Source: a bacterium
Lineage (GTDB): Bacteria; Bacteroidota; Ignavibacteria; Ignavibacteriales; Ignavibacteriaceae
Direction: 5' to 3'
Assembly: GCA_016716565.1 (NCBI GenBank)
Contig: JADJWC010000002.1
Coordinates: forward strand, 558,001 to 622,000
DNA: 64,000 bases
The notes below the pieces were generated by a model. That model was not told the DNA's origin, searched no databases, and was given only the letters and a program-made list of their open reading frames with translations. The translations under genes were made by a program, and so were the position numbers. Positions 53,150-62,223 of this stretch are shown piece by piece; position 1 is the stretch's first letter, and the number at the start of each line of letters is the position of its first letter.

Positions 53150-53470
53150 TTATAAAGCAGCGTTTAGCTTTTCAACAATTTTACTTTTTGGAACTGCTCC
53201 GATAATCGTATCCTTCAAATTTCCATCTTTGAAAAGAAGCAGTGTTGGAATACTGCGAACACCATATTTAATTGAAGTTTGCTGATTGGAGTCAACATCC
53301 AGTTTTCCGATTTTAACTTTGCCATCATACTCATTGGCTAATTCTTCAACTATTGGTGCGATGAGTTTACAAGGTCCGCACCATACAGCCCAAAAATCTA
53401 TTAGAACTGGTTTGTCTGATTTGATTACTTCTGTTTCAAAATTCTGATCTGTAATTTCAACTGGTTTCAT
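53150..53470 (-). CDS. trxA: Thioredoxin
   Basis: A 106-residue cytoplasmic disulfide reductase. The redox site WAVWCGPCK has cysteines C31 and C34. The cis-proline loop reads VRSIPTLLLFKDG. Length and fold match thioredoxin exactly, and no signal peptide is present, so it is the cytoplasmic form. It lies between the SDR enoyl-reductase gene and serA on the same strand with gaps of 24 and 30 bases, and the three may be one transcript. Confidence 0.97.
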   Translation of the reverse strand: MKPVEITDQNFETEVIKSDKPVLIDFWAVWCGPCKLIAPIVEELANEYDGKVKIGKLDVDSNQQTSIKYGVRSIPTLLLFKDGNLKDTIIGAVPKSKIVEKLNAAL

Positions 53471-53494
53471 TATAAATCCCTTTAATGAAAAAAT

Positions 53495-54319
53495 TTAATT
53501 GATGGTTTTTCCTGTGTAACTAACAATATCTTCGCCTCCATCAGCATTTATCATTCCGCCGCTAATCCATTCGCCTCCATCTCTGCTTAAAAGTGAAATG
53601 ATTTTTGCGACATCTTCAGGTGTGGTTAATCTTCCTCTTGGATTTTTTACTTCTGCCACTTTTATCATCGCTTCGTTTCCCGGTATTTTGCGTAACGCAG
53701 GTGTATCTGTCACTCCTGCCATTATTGCAGTTACGCCTGTTTCCATATGTCCAAGTTCAATTGCTAACTGTCTTACGTGTGATTCAAGAGCTGCTTTTGC
53801 CGCTGACACTGCACCATAATATGGAATTGCAGTGTGACTTCCAGAGCTTGTCATCGCAAATATTCTTCCTTTCTTTGCAAGAAGATTCGCCAAATAAACT
53901 TCCTGAACCCAATAAACCAGCGAGTGAGCCATTACATCAAGTGTCATTTCCATTTGAGCATGTGTAATCGGCTGTTCATCATCTTTTTTAGGAACAAAAC
54001 TCTTCAATGTACCGAATGCAAGCGAATGCATAATTATTTTAATGGATGCATCGCTTCCAAGCTTGGATTTTAACTCGGTGATAATTTCAGTTCTTTTAAA
54101 TTGATCTGCTGCATTTACATTGTAGAACCAGGCTTCCCGTCCCTTCGATTTAATATGGTTTATTATCTTTTCAACATTCGGCATTGTTGCCTGGCGATCG
54201 AGATGAATTCCGATAATGTTATAACCATCCTCGGCAAGCTTCATTGCGGTTGCACCGCCGAATCCGGAGGATGCGCCTAAAATTAGTGCCCAGAATTTTT
54301 TGTTTGCTTCTTTGTCCAT
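53495..54319 (-). CDS. SDR-family enoyl-ACP reductase candidate (FabL-like)
   Basis: 274 residues, a short-chain dehydrogenase. The nucleotide-binding loop is LGASSGFGGATA at about 14-25. The catalytic pair is Y168 and K175, six residues apart (YGAVSAAK). Ordinary SDRs have Y-x3-K, whereas enoyl-ACP reductases FabI and FabL have Y-x6-K, so a role in the last reduction of fatty acid elongation is supported. HSLAFG near 98 resembles the HSxAF region of FabI. The C-terminus GEWISGGMINADGG is typical. No fab genes are adjacent. Confidence 0.75.
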   Translation of the reverse strand: MDKEANKKFWALILGASSGFGGATAMKLAEDGYNIIGIHLDRQATMPNVEKIINHIKSKGREAWFYNVNAADQFKRTEIITELKSKLGSDASIKIIMHSLAFGTLKSFVPKKDDEQPITHAQMEMTLDVMAHSLVYWVQEVYLANLLAKKGRIFAMTSSGSHTAIPYYGAVSAAKAALESHVRQLAIELGHMETGVTAIMAGVTDTPALRKIPGNEAMIKVAEVKNPRGRLTTPEDVAKIISLLSRDGGEWISGGMINADGGEDIVSYTGKTIN

Positions 54320-54415
54320 AGATGATGAAATATTGATTTATTAGTGAGTGTAATAATACAAAATAGGTGAAAGTCACACAAATAAATTAACGTACAACTG
54401 AATTACATATTACTA

Positions 54416-57400
54416 CTATTTGGTGTTTAAAAGAAATGAATCTTCACCAAACAATTTGTTTAGATCTGAAAAGAATTCGTTTGTTAATTCAACCCTGTGA
54501 TTTTTTAGAGCGTATGCAGATTTGCGGCTGCCATTCGAGAATAACTGAATGAAAACAGGAATTTTTCCCGGATATTTTTCCATGACAGTTTGAAGTTCCC
54601 GAAGCTTCTCCGGAGGAGTTCTGTCTTTATTTATATTAATTTTTATACTTCCGGTTAATTCATTTCTTGCGGCATCAATTGGCAATAATTTGTTGACATG
54701 CATCTTCACTGCATCGCCGCTGCTTTCCAGATTACCGACTACAAATACAGCTTCGTCCTTCTGAACATACTTTCCGTATTCAGCGTAGATTTTTGAAAAC
54801 ATCAGGCATTCACAGGAACCTGTGAAATCATCAATTGTGAAGAAGGCCATCTGTTTGTTTGATTTGTCAATCTTTGTTCTTACCTCAGTAATAATTCCGC
54901 ATGCTCTTACATTTTCTATTTCTTCATTCTCTTCAACTTCGCCGATATGAAAGTTTGCAAATGATTTGTATTCAATATCGTACTTATGCAGCGGATGACC
55001 TGTAACATAAAATCCAACAACTTCTCTCTCTTTAGCAAGCATTTCTTTTTCTGACCACGGCTCAGCATTTTTTAAGGAAGGTTCGGAAATTATAATATCA
55101 TCTGTACCACCGAAAAGATTGTCTCCTGACGCAAGCTTTGAGTTCTGTACCTTGTGAGAATGTTCGAGCGCAACTTCAACCGATTCAAAAAGTGATGCCC
55201 TGTTCTTATAAACAGAGTCAAATGCACCCGCGATAACTAGACCTTCAAGCGATCTTTTGTTTACAATTCTTGTATCAACGTTCAAGCAGAAATCAAATAT
55301 GCTGGTGAAGTTTCTTCCCAGTTTATTTCTTGATTTGATTATCTCCTCGACCGCACTTTTTCCGACATTCTTGATTGCCGAAAGACCAAACAGAATTTTT
55401 CCATCAACAACATCAAAATTTACAGATGGATTATTTACATCCGGTGGGAGAATTTCTATTTTTAACCTTCTACAGTCTTCAAGAAACTTTGTAACCTTTG
55501 CAGAATTTTCAAATTCATTTGTCAGGTTTGCAGCAAGAAATTCTGCGGTGTAATGAGCTTTTAAATATGCTGTCTGGTAAGCAATATAGCTGTAAGCAAC
55601 TGCGTGACTTTTGTTAAATCCATAGTTAGCAAACTTATCTATTGCATTAAAAATTTCTTCAGCAACTTTTTTATTGATTCCATTTTCGACAGCACCTTTG
55701 ATGAATTTCGCTTTCTGTTCTTTCATTGCAATGAGATCTTTCTTACCCATTGCACGTCTGAGAATATCAGCTTCTGCTAGACTTATTCCGCCGACTTTAT
55801 TTGCAATCTGAATTACCTGTTCCTGGTAGACGATCACTCCGTATGTTTCTTTTAAGATATCTTCGAGTATCGGATGAAGATATTCAACCTTTTTTCTGCC
55901 GAACTTTCTATCAATGAAATCATCAATAAATTCCATCGGTCCGGGACGATAAAGTGCGTTCATCGCAGCGAGATCGTTTAGACTTGATGGCTGAAGTTTT
56001 TTCAGATACTCGCGCATCGGTGGCGATTCAAACTGGAATATGCCGGTAGTCTGTCCCTTTGTGAAAAGCTGATATGTTTTCTGATCATCGAAAGGAATTT
56101 CGTCAATGTTTATTTCGATATCATAATTTTTCTTAACAAGATCGATTGTGTCTCTGATAATTGTAAGTGTTCTCAATCCAAGAAAATCCATTTTCAACAG
56201 TCCAACATTTTCGATGTCTTTCATATTGTATTGAGTTACAATTTCCTGCTGAGATACTGCATTCGCTAGAGGAACATATTCACTTACTTCACCCGGAGTG
56301 ATAACAACACCAGCAGCATGCTTCGATGCATTTCTGTTCATTCCTTCTAAAACACGTGCATACTTTATTAATTCTTTTATCTGCGGTTCTTCTGAAGTTT
56401 TCACCCACTTCAACTCTGGAACTTCTGCAAGCGATTGATCTATCGAATATACTTTTCCGAATTTTGATGGAATGTATTTCGTAATATTATTTACTGTCGG
56501 AATAGGAATCTTCAAAACTCTCGCAACATCTCGAATGACTGCTTTCGATGAAAGCCTGTTGAAAGTTACGATTTGACTGACACTGTTATCACCATATTTT
56601 TTCCTAACGTAATCAATCACTTCGCCTCGCTGATCATCGGCAAAATCGACATCAATATCAGGCATTGATTTTCTTTCCGGGTTCAAAAATCTTTCAAATA
56701 GTAAATTGAATTCGAGTGGATTGATATTAGTTATTCCCAAAGCATACGCTACGAGGCTTCCTGCAACACTTCCTCTGCCAGGTCCGACTGGAATATTTTT
56801 TTCTTTTGCTGAGTTGATGAAATCCTGAACAACGAGAAAGTATCCTGAGAATCCCATCTTCTTTATGGTATCCAGTTCATACTTAAAGCGCTCCTCAATT
56901 TCTTTTGTTTGTTCAAGTTTCTTTTTCTCGAGTCCTTTCCAGGCAAGCTGCTCAAAATACTCGTCTGCATTTTTTGCCGATGATTCTTCCGGAATAGGAA
57001 AACTCGGGAAGTGATATTCATTGAAGTCGAGCTTCAAATCTATTTTAGAATCGATCTCCAACGTACTCTCAATTGCCTGCTTGTGATTCTTGAAAAGCTT
57101 GACCATCTCGTCTACTGATTTGAAGTAAACCTGGTCGGTTCCGTATCTGAGATTTGTGTAATTCTCATCTCCCATCTTATCGCCGAGAAGTAAAAGTATG
57201 TTGTGTGCAACTGCGTGATCTTTGTCAATATAATGGCAGTCATTTGTAGCAACTAATTTGATATCAAGTTCCTTGGCAATCCTGGGCATATTTTCAAGTA
57301 TCGGCTTCTCGACATCCATATTGTGATTCTGGATTTCGAGATAGAAATCATCGCCGAAAATTTCTTTGTAAGTTCTGGCAACTTGCTTTGCTTTTTCATA

Positions 57401-57877
57401 ATCGTTATGAACTAGATGAGTTGATACAACTCCGCCGGCACAGGCTGATGTGCAGACTAATCCATCGCGATATTTTCTCAAAAGCTCAAGATCAATTCTT
57501 GGCCGGTAATAAAATCCTTCGGTGTGTCCGAGAGTGGAAAGCTTTGTTAAATTTTTATATCCTTCTTTGTTCTTTGCAAGAAGAATTAAGTGGCTGTAGT
57601 TCTTTCTTCTTTTTCCTGTTCCATTTGATTGCGAACTTTTTCTTTCAAACCTGTCGCCTTCATTTACAACATAAGCTTCCATTCCAAGAATTGGTTTTAT
57701 TCCTGCTTTCACTGCTTTTTTATAGAATTCGATTATGCCGTACAAAACACCGTGATCTGTAAGTGCAACAGATTTCATATTGAATTTTTTTGCAGCATCA
57801 ATCAAACCATCAACGGTGCAGGCACCATCCTGAAGACTGTAATGACTATGATTATGGAGATGAATGAATTCTGCCAT
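54416..57877 (-). CDS. dnaE: DNA polymerase III subunit alpha
   Basis: The replicative polymerase. The 1153-residue protein has an N-terminal PHP domain (MAEFIHLHNHSHYSLQDGA, ALTDHGVLYG). The C-family palm has acidic residues in PDIDVDFADDQRGEVIDYVR. It also has GPGRGSVAGSLVAYALGIT, YRPGPMEFIDDFIDRKFG and the AMGKKDLIAMKEQKAKFIKG thumb. An OB domain lies at about 985-1060 (VRACGIITEVRTKIDKSNKQ). It is DnaE1 type. A short unassigned tail follows the OB fold. It stands alone on the minus strand between dut and the enoyl reductase. Confidence 0.98.
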   Translation of the reverse strand: MAEFIHLHNHSHYSLQDGACTVDGLIDAAKKFNMKSVALTDHGVLYGIIEFYKKAVKAGIKPILGMEAYVVNEGDRFERKSSQSNGTGKRRKNYSHLILLAKNKEGYKNLTKLSTLGHTEGFYYRPRIDLELLRKYRDGLVCTSACAGGVVSTHLVHNDYEKAKQVARTYKEIFGDDFYLEIQNHNMDVEKPILENMPRIAKELDIKLVATNDCHYIDKDHAVAHNILLLLGDKMGDENYTNLRYGTDQVYFKSVDEMVKLFKNHKQAIESTLEIDSKIDLKLDFNEYHFPSFPIPEESSAKNADEYFEQLAWKGLEKKKLEQTKEIEERFKYELDTIKKMGFSGYFLVVQDFINSAKEKNIPVGPGRGSVAGSLVAYALGITNINPLEFNLLFERFLNPERKSMPDIDVDFADDQRGEVIDYVRKKYGDNSVSQIVTFNRLSSKAVIRDVARVLKIPIPTVNNITKYIPSKFGKVYSIDQSLAEVPELKWVKTSEEPQIKELIKYARVLEGMNRNASKHAAGVVITPGEVSEYVPLANAVSQQEIVTQYNMKDIENVGLLKMDFLGLRTLTIIRDTIDLVKKNYDIEINIDEIPFDDQKTYQLFTKGQTTGIFQFESPPMREYLKKLQPSSLNDLAAMNALYRPGPMEFIDDFIDRKFGRKKVEYLHPILEDILKETYGVIVYQEQVIQIANKVGGISLAEADILRRAMGKKDLIAMKEQKAKFIKGAVENGINKKVAEEIFNAIDKFANYGFNKSHAVAYSYIAYQTAYLKAHYTAEFLAANLTNEFENSAKVTKFLEDCRRLKIEILPPDVNNPSVNFDVVDGKILFGLSAIKNVGKSAVEEIIKSRNKLGRNFTSIFDFCLNVDTRIVNKRSLEGLVIAGAFDSVYKNRASLFESVEVALEHSHKVQNSKLASGDNLFGGTDDIIISEPSLKNAEPWSEKEMLAKEREVVGFYVTGHPLHKYDIEYKSFANFHIGEVEENEEIENVRACGIITEVRTKIDKSNKQMAFFTIDDFTGSCECLMFSKIYAEYGKYVQKDEAVFVVGNLESSGDAVKMHVNKLLPIDAARNELTGSIKININKDRTPPEKLRELQTVMEKYPGKIPVFIQLFSNGSRKSAYALKNHRVELTNEFFSDLNKLFGEDSFLLNTK

Positions 57878-57981
57878 TAGTTAAAAAAGTAATTTAGAAT
57901 TTATAAAGCTGTGAGAAGAAAAATTTCTGAACCGAACTACTACAAGTTAAAAATAAAATGCACAGAGATAAAATTAATTAA

Positions 57982-58437
57982 TCAACGCCCCGTATGTCCA
58001 AAGCCACCTTCACCACGAGAAGTATCATTCAGTTCATCCGTTTCAATAAATTTTGCCGTATAAACTTTCGACAAGACGAGCTGCGCAATTCGCTCTGCGG
58101 GTTGAATTACAAAATCTTCTTTGCCGAGGTTTATGATTATAATTTTAATCTCACCACGATAATCTGAATCGATTGTGCCGGGAGAATTTAAAATTCCGAT
58201 TCCGTGTTTTGCAGCGAGTCCACTTCTTGGTCTCACCTGGATTTCATATCCTTCAGGAATTTCGACTGAGATATTTGTCGGAACCATTTCAATTGCGCCG
58301 TGTGGAAGAGTTATTGGGTTTTCAATAGCTGCGTAAATATCGAGTCCTGCACTTCCTTTTGTTGCGTATGATGGCAATGGAATATGATCCAGTTCTTTTC
58401 TTAATCGCTTAAATTTAATTTCAATTTCCTGCGGCAT
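57982..58437 (-). CDS. dut: dUTP diphosphatase
   Basis: Hydrolyses dUTP to dUMP to keep uracil out of DNA and to supply thymidylate synthesis. The 151-residue trimeric-type enzyme has all five motifs: GSAGLDIYAA, RPRSGLAAKHGI, GTIDSDYRGEI, AERIAQLVL and the C-terminal RGEGGFGHTGR. All catalytic residues are present. It shares a single base (58437) with the flippase gene upstream. Confidence 0.97.
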   Translation of the reverse strand: MPQEIEIKFKRLRKELDHIPLPSYATKGSAGLDIYAAIENPITLPHGAIEMVPTNISVEIPEGYEIQVRPRSGLAAKHGIGILNSPGTIDSDYRGEIKIIIINLGKEDFVIQPAERIAQLVLSKVYTAKFIETDELNDTSRGEGGFGHTGR

Positions 58438-59906
58438 CAGCTTTTCTTTCTTCTGCTCTCTGCAAATTTATTTTTTATCAAGTTAATTTCATTTCTATTT
58501 ACTGCAACAAAATAAATATACAGCGAGAAAATTATCAGGATTAAAATTTTATGCACAAATAATAAATTACCCGTTGAATGTAAATAATAAAACAGAGCCC
58601 CTGTTATCATTACAGCAAACATAATGTGTCCGATTCTTTTCAGCTCGTATTTAACCTGGAAAAATTTTTGCGTTACAAAATAGTATCCCAATGCCATCAC
58701 CAGATAACTTGCGAGTGTTGCAATTGCAGCACCAGTTAAACTCAAAACCGGGATCAATAAAAAGTTTGCGACTACATTTACAATCGCGCCTGTTCCGGTA
58801 ATGAAAGGAACATAAATACTTTTTTCTTCGATATAAATTCCTGCCGAAAAAACTGTATACACTCCATTAATCAGGTATGCAAGCAAAACAATCGGAATAA
58901 TATGCAGACCCGACCAGTATTCTGAACCAATAAGTGTGAATCCTGCTATCTTTATTTGAGCAATGTCATTAATGAACAATGAAAGAACAACTAGCATAAA
59001 ACTTCCGACCAGAGTAAAATAAGTAAGTACTTTGGAAAACATTTCTTTTGCATTCGGTTCTTTTGCATTTTGAAGAAAGAACGGCTGCCACGCAAACTGA
59101 AACATATTTACATACAGCATCATAAAAATTCCGAGCTTGTAGTTTGCTTTGTAAATACCGACGGTTTGAAGGTCAGTAAGTTTTTCGAGAATTGGAACAT
59201 CTATAACCTGGACAAGCATAACCGCAAATCCCGCTGGAAGGAAAGGCAGTCCAAACTTCAGCATTCTTTTAAAAAGAACTGAATGAAACTTGAATCGAAA
59301 ATTTTTGATGATGGTTGGCAATACTAACACTAGCGAAACAGCAGAAGCAATCAGGTTGCTTATAACAATAGCTTCAATTCCCCACTTGAGAATCACTATC
59401 AGATAAACATTCAATAAAATGTTCACCATAATATTGACGATCCTGTACAGAGAAAATATTTTTGCTCTTCTTTCCAGCCGAAGCTTCAGGAATGGAATGA
59501 CTACATTCGCATCAAGAAATAAAATTGCAGCAGATAAATAAACCAGATATTGATAGTCAGTCGGAATTCGCAGAGAAGTTCCGATTACGCTGACGTTCAT
59601 CACTATTAAAAAAACAAACAGAAGCGAAGTTCCGAAAACTGAAATGTAAGGCGTTGAAAAATTATCTTTATCATCTCCGATATCTTTGAATGAAGCAAAC
59701 TTGAGAAAAGCCGAATCGAGCCCGTAAATGAAAACTATATTCAGAATCGCCATATAAGCATAAATAAGCTGGATGATTCCGTAATCAGCAGGAGCGAAAA
59801 TATTTGTGTAGAGAGGAACGAGAATAAAATTAAGAAACCTGCCAACCATCGTGCTGATGCCGTAAATGGCAGTGTCTTTCGTTAGTTCTTTTAGTTTATC
59901 GAACAT
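58437..59906 (-). CDS. Oligosaccharide flippase (Wzx/MATE-like)
   Basis: 489 residues with about 12-14 membrane helices and no signal peptide, starting TAIYGISTMVGRFLNFILVP. This is the polysaccharide-transport (MurJ/Wzx) pattern. Helices such as IFGTSLLFVFLIVMNVSVI and VLLAYLINGVYTVFSAGIYI are recognisable. It flips lipid-linked sugars to the outer leaflet of the inner membrane. The start at 59906 (ATG) is chosen over a TTG at 59909. It lies between nadC and dut. The glycosyltransferase fusion at 62.2 kb may belong to the same pathway. Exact substrate unknown. Confidence 0.88.
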   Translation of the reverse strand: MFDKLKELTKDTAIYGISTMVGRFLNFILVPLYTNIFAPADYGIIQLIYAYMAILNIVFIYGLDSAFLKFASFKDIGDDKDNFSTPYISVFGTSLLFVFLIVMNVSVIGTSLRIPTDYQYLVYLSAAILFLDANVVIPFLKLRLERRAKIFSLYRIVNIMVNILLNVYLIVILKWGIEAIVISNLIASAVSLVLVLPTIIKNFRFKFHSVLFKRMLKFGLPFLPAGFAVMLVQVIDVPILEKLTDLQTVGIYKANYKLGIFMMLYVNMFQFAWQPFFLQNAKEPNAKEMFSKVLTYFTLVGSFMLVVLSLFINDIAQIKIAGFTLIGSEYWSGLHIIPIVLLAYLINGVYTVFSAGIYIEEKSIYVPFITGTGAIVNVVANFLLIPVLSLTGAAIATLASYLVMALGYYFVTQKFFQVKYELKRIGHIMFAVMITGALFYYLHSTGNLLFVHKILILIIFSLYIYFVAVNRNEINLIKNKFAESRRKKS

Positions 59907-59915
59907 CAAAGATTT

Positions 59916-60761
59916 TTACTTCCTCAATTCAACTTCAAGTGAGATGTCGAGCGCTTTTACACTGTGAGTCAATGCACCAACTGAAATAAAATCAACCCCG
60001 GTTTCAGCAACTTCTTTTACATTTTCTAAATTGATATTACCAGACGCTTCCACCAAACATTTACCTCCAATAATTTCAACAGCCTTTTTTGTAAGATCGA
60101 TGGTGAAGTTATCAAGCATAATAATATCAGCATTACAAGCTAAAGCTTCTTTTACTTCATCAAGATTTTTTGCTTCGACTTCAATTTTGAGATCTGAATT
60201 TTTATTTTTATGAAATTTTCTACAAGCATCGATAGCTTTAGTAATAGAACCGGCAATCTCTATGTGATTATCTTTAATAAGAAACATATCGAATAATCCG
60301 ATGCGATGATTTTTCCCGCCACCTAAACGAACAGCATCTTTGTCAAGTAATCTGAGTCCGGGAACTGTTTTCCGAGTGTCGAGAATCTTTGCTTTGGTGT
60401 GACTTATTTCCTCAACGAATTTATTTGTCATAGTTGCAACACCACTCATTCTCTGAAGAAAATTAAGAGCAGTCCTTTCCGCAGTTAGTATTGATGACGC
60501 TTTCCCAGTTACTTCCGCAACAATTACTCCCCGATTTACTTTCTTTCCATCATCAACAAACTGACTGAAAACAATTCCTTCATCAATTAATTGAAAAACA
60601 TTTTGAGTAACCTTTAAACCAGCTATTACCCCGTTTGCTTTGATGAGAAATTTCCCAGTTCCAAAAATTAATTCAGGAATAATTGCCTGAGTTGTTATAT
60701 CTCCGGATTGAATATCTTCATCGAGTGCTTCACGGATTATTTTTTTAAGGTAATCTTCCAA
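59916..60761 (-). CDS. nadC: Quinolinate phosphoribosyltransferase
   Basis: Converts quinolinate and PRPP to nicotinate mononucleotide in NAD biosynthesis. The 281-residue protein has ERTALNFLQRMSGVATMT. The DTRKTVPGLRLLDKDAVRLG and GGKNHRIGLFDMFLIKDNHI motifs are intact. EASGNINLENVKEVAETGVD is the C-terminal part. nadA and nadB are not in the window. It directly abuts the thioesterase gene (no gap) and precedes the flippase by nine bases. Confidence 0.97.
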   Translation of the reverse strand: MEDYLKKIIREALDEDIQSGDITTQAIIPELIFGTGKFLIKANGVIAGLKVTQNVFQLIDEGIVFSQFVDDGKKVNRGVIVAEVTGKASSILTAERTALNFLQRMSGVATMTNKFVEEISHTKAKILDTRKTVPGLRLLDKDAVRLGGGKNHRIGLFDMFLIKDNHIEIAGSITKAIDACRKFHKNKNSDLKIEVEAKNLDEVKEALACNADIIMLDNFTIDLTKKAVEIIGGKCLVEASGNINLENVKEVAETGVDFISVGALTHSVKALDISLEVELRK

Positions 60762-61178
60762 TTATCCCTCGGCAAAATGTTTTTTCATTGCGTTAAGAAA
60801 AAACTCCGGTGCGCGTGTAATTCTCTTTGTGTCAGATTTTATGAACGCAAGCTCGATGTATCCTTCAGCAATCACAATATTCCTATCAACACTTCTAACT
60901 GTATGATCAATATGAACTTTTGCTGTTGGTAGTTTTTCAACCCGCGTTTCAACTTCGAGCAGCTCATCATAAAAAGCAGGATTTTTAAATTGCAAGAATG
61001 CTTCATATACCGGCATCTGATAACCGCTCTCTTCAATTGTTCGATAAGTTAATCCCTGTTCACGCATCATTTCGGTTCGTCCAACTTCGAAGTATTCAAA
61101 ATATTTTCCGTTGTACGCATAATTCATCTGATCAGTATCAGCGTAACGAACCCGCAGTGTTGTTTTATGAATCAGCAT
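60762..61178 (-). CDS. YbgC/4HBT-type acyl-CoA thioesterase
   Basis: A 138-residue hot-dog-fold thioesterase. The catalytic region reads RVRYADTDQMNYAYNGKYFE then YFEVGRTEMMREQGL, with Asp in YADTD as in 4-hydroxybenzoyl-CoA thioesterases and YbgC. It likely hydrolyses acyl-CoA or acyl-ACP thioesters. There is no signal peptide. It sits upstream of nadC with a zero-base gap. In other bacteria YbgC accompanies the Tol-Pal genes; that is not the case here. Confidence 0.88.
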   Translation of the reverse strand: MLIHKTTLRVRYADTDQMNYAYNGKYFEYFEVGRTEMMREQGLTYRTIEESGYQMPVYEAFLQFKNPAFYDELLEVETRVEKLPTAKVHIDHTVRSVDRNIVIAEGYIELAFIKSDTKRITRAPEFFLNAMKKHFAEG

Positions 61179-61205
61179 TAAAGAATCTTCTAAATTTTAT
61201 ACTCT

Positions 61206-61235
61206 AAAATAAAAAATCCCGAATATATCGGGATT
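61206..61235 (-). terminator. Terminator of accA
   Basis: AATCCCGA-loop-TCGGGATT on the minus strand followed by TTTTATTTT, 36 bases after the accA stop codon. Confidence 0.9.
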
Positions 61236-61270
61236 GAAATTTTATTAATGATTTACACTGAGGGAAATAC

Positions 61271-62221
61271 TTATTCAGTGTAAGGACCCATACTCCCAAA
61301 CTTGTCAATCCTGTTCTGAACAAGCTTGTCTTTTTTTATTTTAACCAGGTTAGCAAGTTCTTCAAGTAAAGCTGCTTTAAGATTATCAGCCGCTGCTTTA
61401 TGATTTTTATGTGCACCGCCTAAAGGTTCGGGAATAATTCTGTCAATAATTCCCTGCTCGAGAAGATCGGTTGCTGTGAGTTTAAGAGCTTCCGCAGCTT
61501 GTTCTTTATAATCCCAGCTTCTCCATAGAATACTTGAACAGGATTCAGGACTGATAACAGAATACCAGCAATTTTCAAGCATAAGTATTCTATCTCCAAT
61601 ACCGATACCTAATGCGCCGCCGCTTGCGCCTTCGCCAATAATACAAACAATCATCGGAACGCGAAGCTTGCTCATTTCAAACAAGTTTCTGGCAATTGCT
61701 TCTGCTTGTCCACGTTCTTCGGCTTCGAGTCCGGGATAAGCACCGGGAGTATCAAGCATTGTGATTACAGGTTTATCAAATTTTTCAGCAAGTTTCATCA
61801 AACGAAGTGCTTTCCTGTAACCTTCAGGATTTGCCATTCCAAAATTTCTGTAGACATTTGACTTTGTGTCTCTTCCTTTTTGATGACCTATGATCATAAC
61901 TTTATAATCATCAAGCTGAGCAAATCCGCCAACAATTGCTTTATCATCACGATAATGCCTGTCGCCATGAAGCTCAACAAAATTGGTTGTCATCAAGTTG
62001 ATGTAGTCAAGTGTGTATGGTCTGTCAGGATGCCGTGCAAGCTGAACTCTCTGCCAGCGCGAAAGATCTTTATAAAGTTCTTCTTTAAGCTGCGCAACTT
62101 TAACTTCAATGCGCGCAATTTCTTTTTCAATTCCGAGCCTGTCGGAAGATTTTTTCATTTCATCGAGCTTTTGCTCGAGCTCATAAACCGGTTTTTCAAA
62201 ATCAAGTATTGTTTTGCCCAT
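61271..62221 (-). CDS. accA: Acetyl-CoA carboxylase carboxyltransferase subunit alpha
   Basis: With AccD, AccA transfers CO2 from biotin to acetyl-CoA. The 316-residue protein shows [52 protein letters not shown] and [20 protein letters not shown], ending with an Ala-rich helix. The length is right. The partner accD is not in the window and accB/accC lie 60 kb away. The gene is 2 bases after the glycosyltransferase gene, so the two may share a transcript. The start ATG has AGGAGAT upstream. Confidence 0.97.
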   Translation of the reverse strand: MGKTILDFEKPVYELEQKLDEMKKSSDRLGIEKEIARIEVKVAQLKEELYKDLSRWQRVQLARHPDRPYTLDYINLMTTNFVELHGDRHYRDDKAIVGGFAQLDDYKVMIIGHQKGRDTKSNVYRNFGMANPEGYRKALRLMKLAEKFDKPVITMLDTPGAYPGLEAEERGQAEAIARNLFEMSKLRVPMIVCIIGEGASGGALGIGIGDRILMLENCWYSVISPESCSSILWRSWDYKEQAAEALKLTATDLLEQGIIDRIIPEPLGGAHKNHKAAADNLKAALLEELANLVKIKKDKLVQNRIDKFGSMGPYTE

Positions 62222-62223
62222 AT

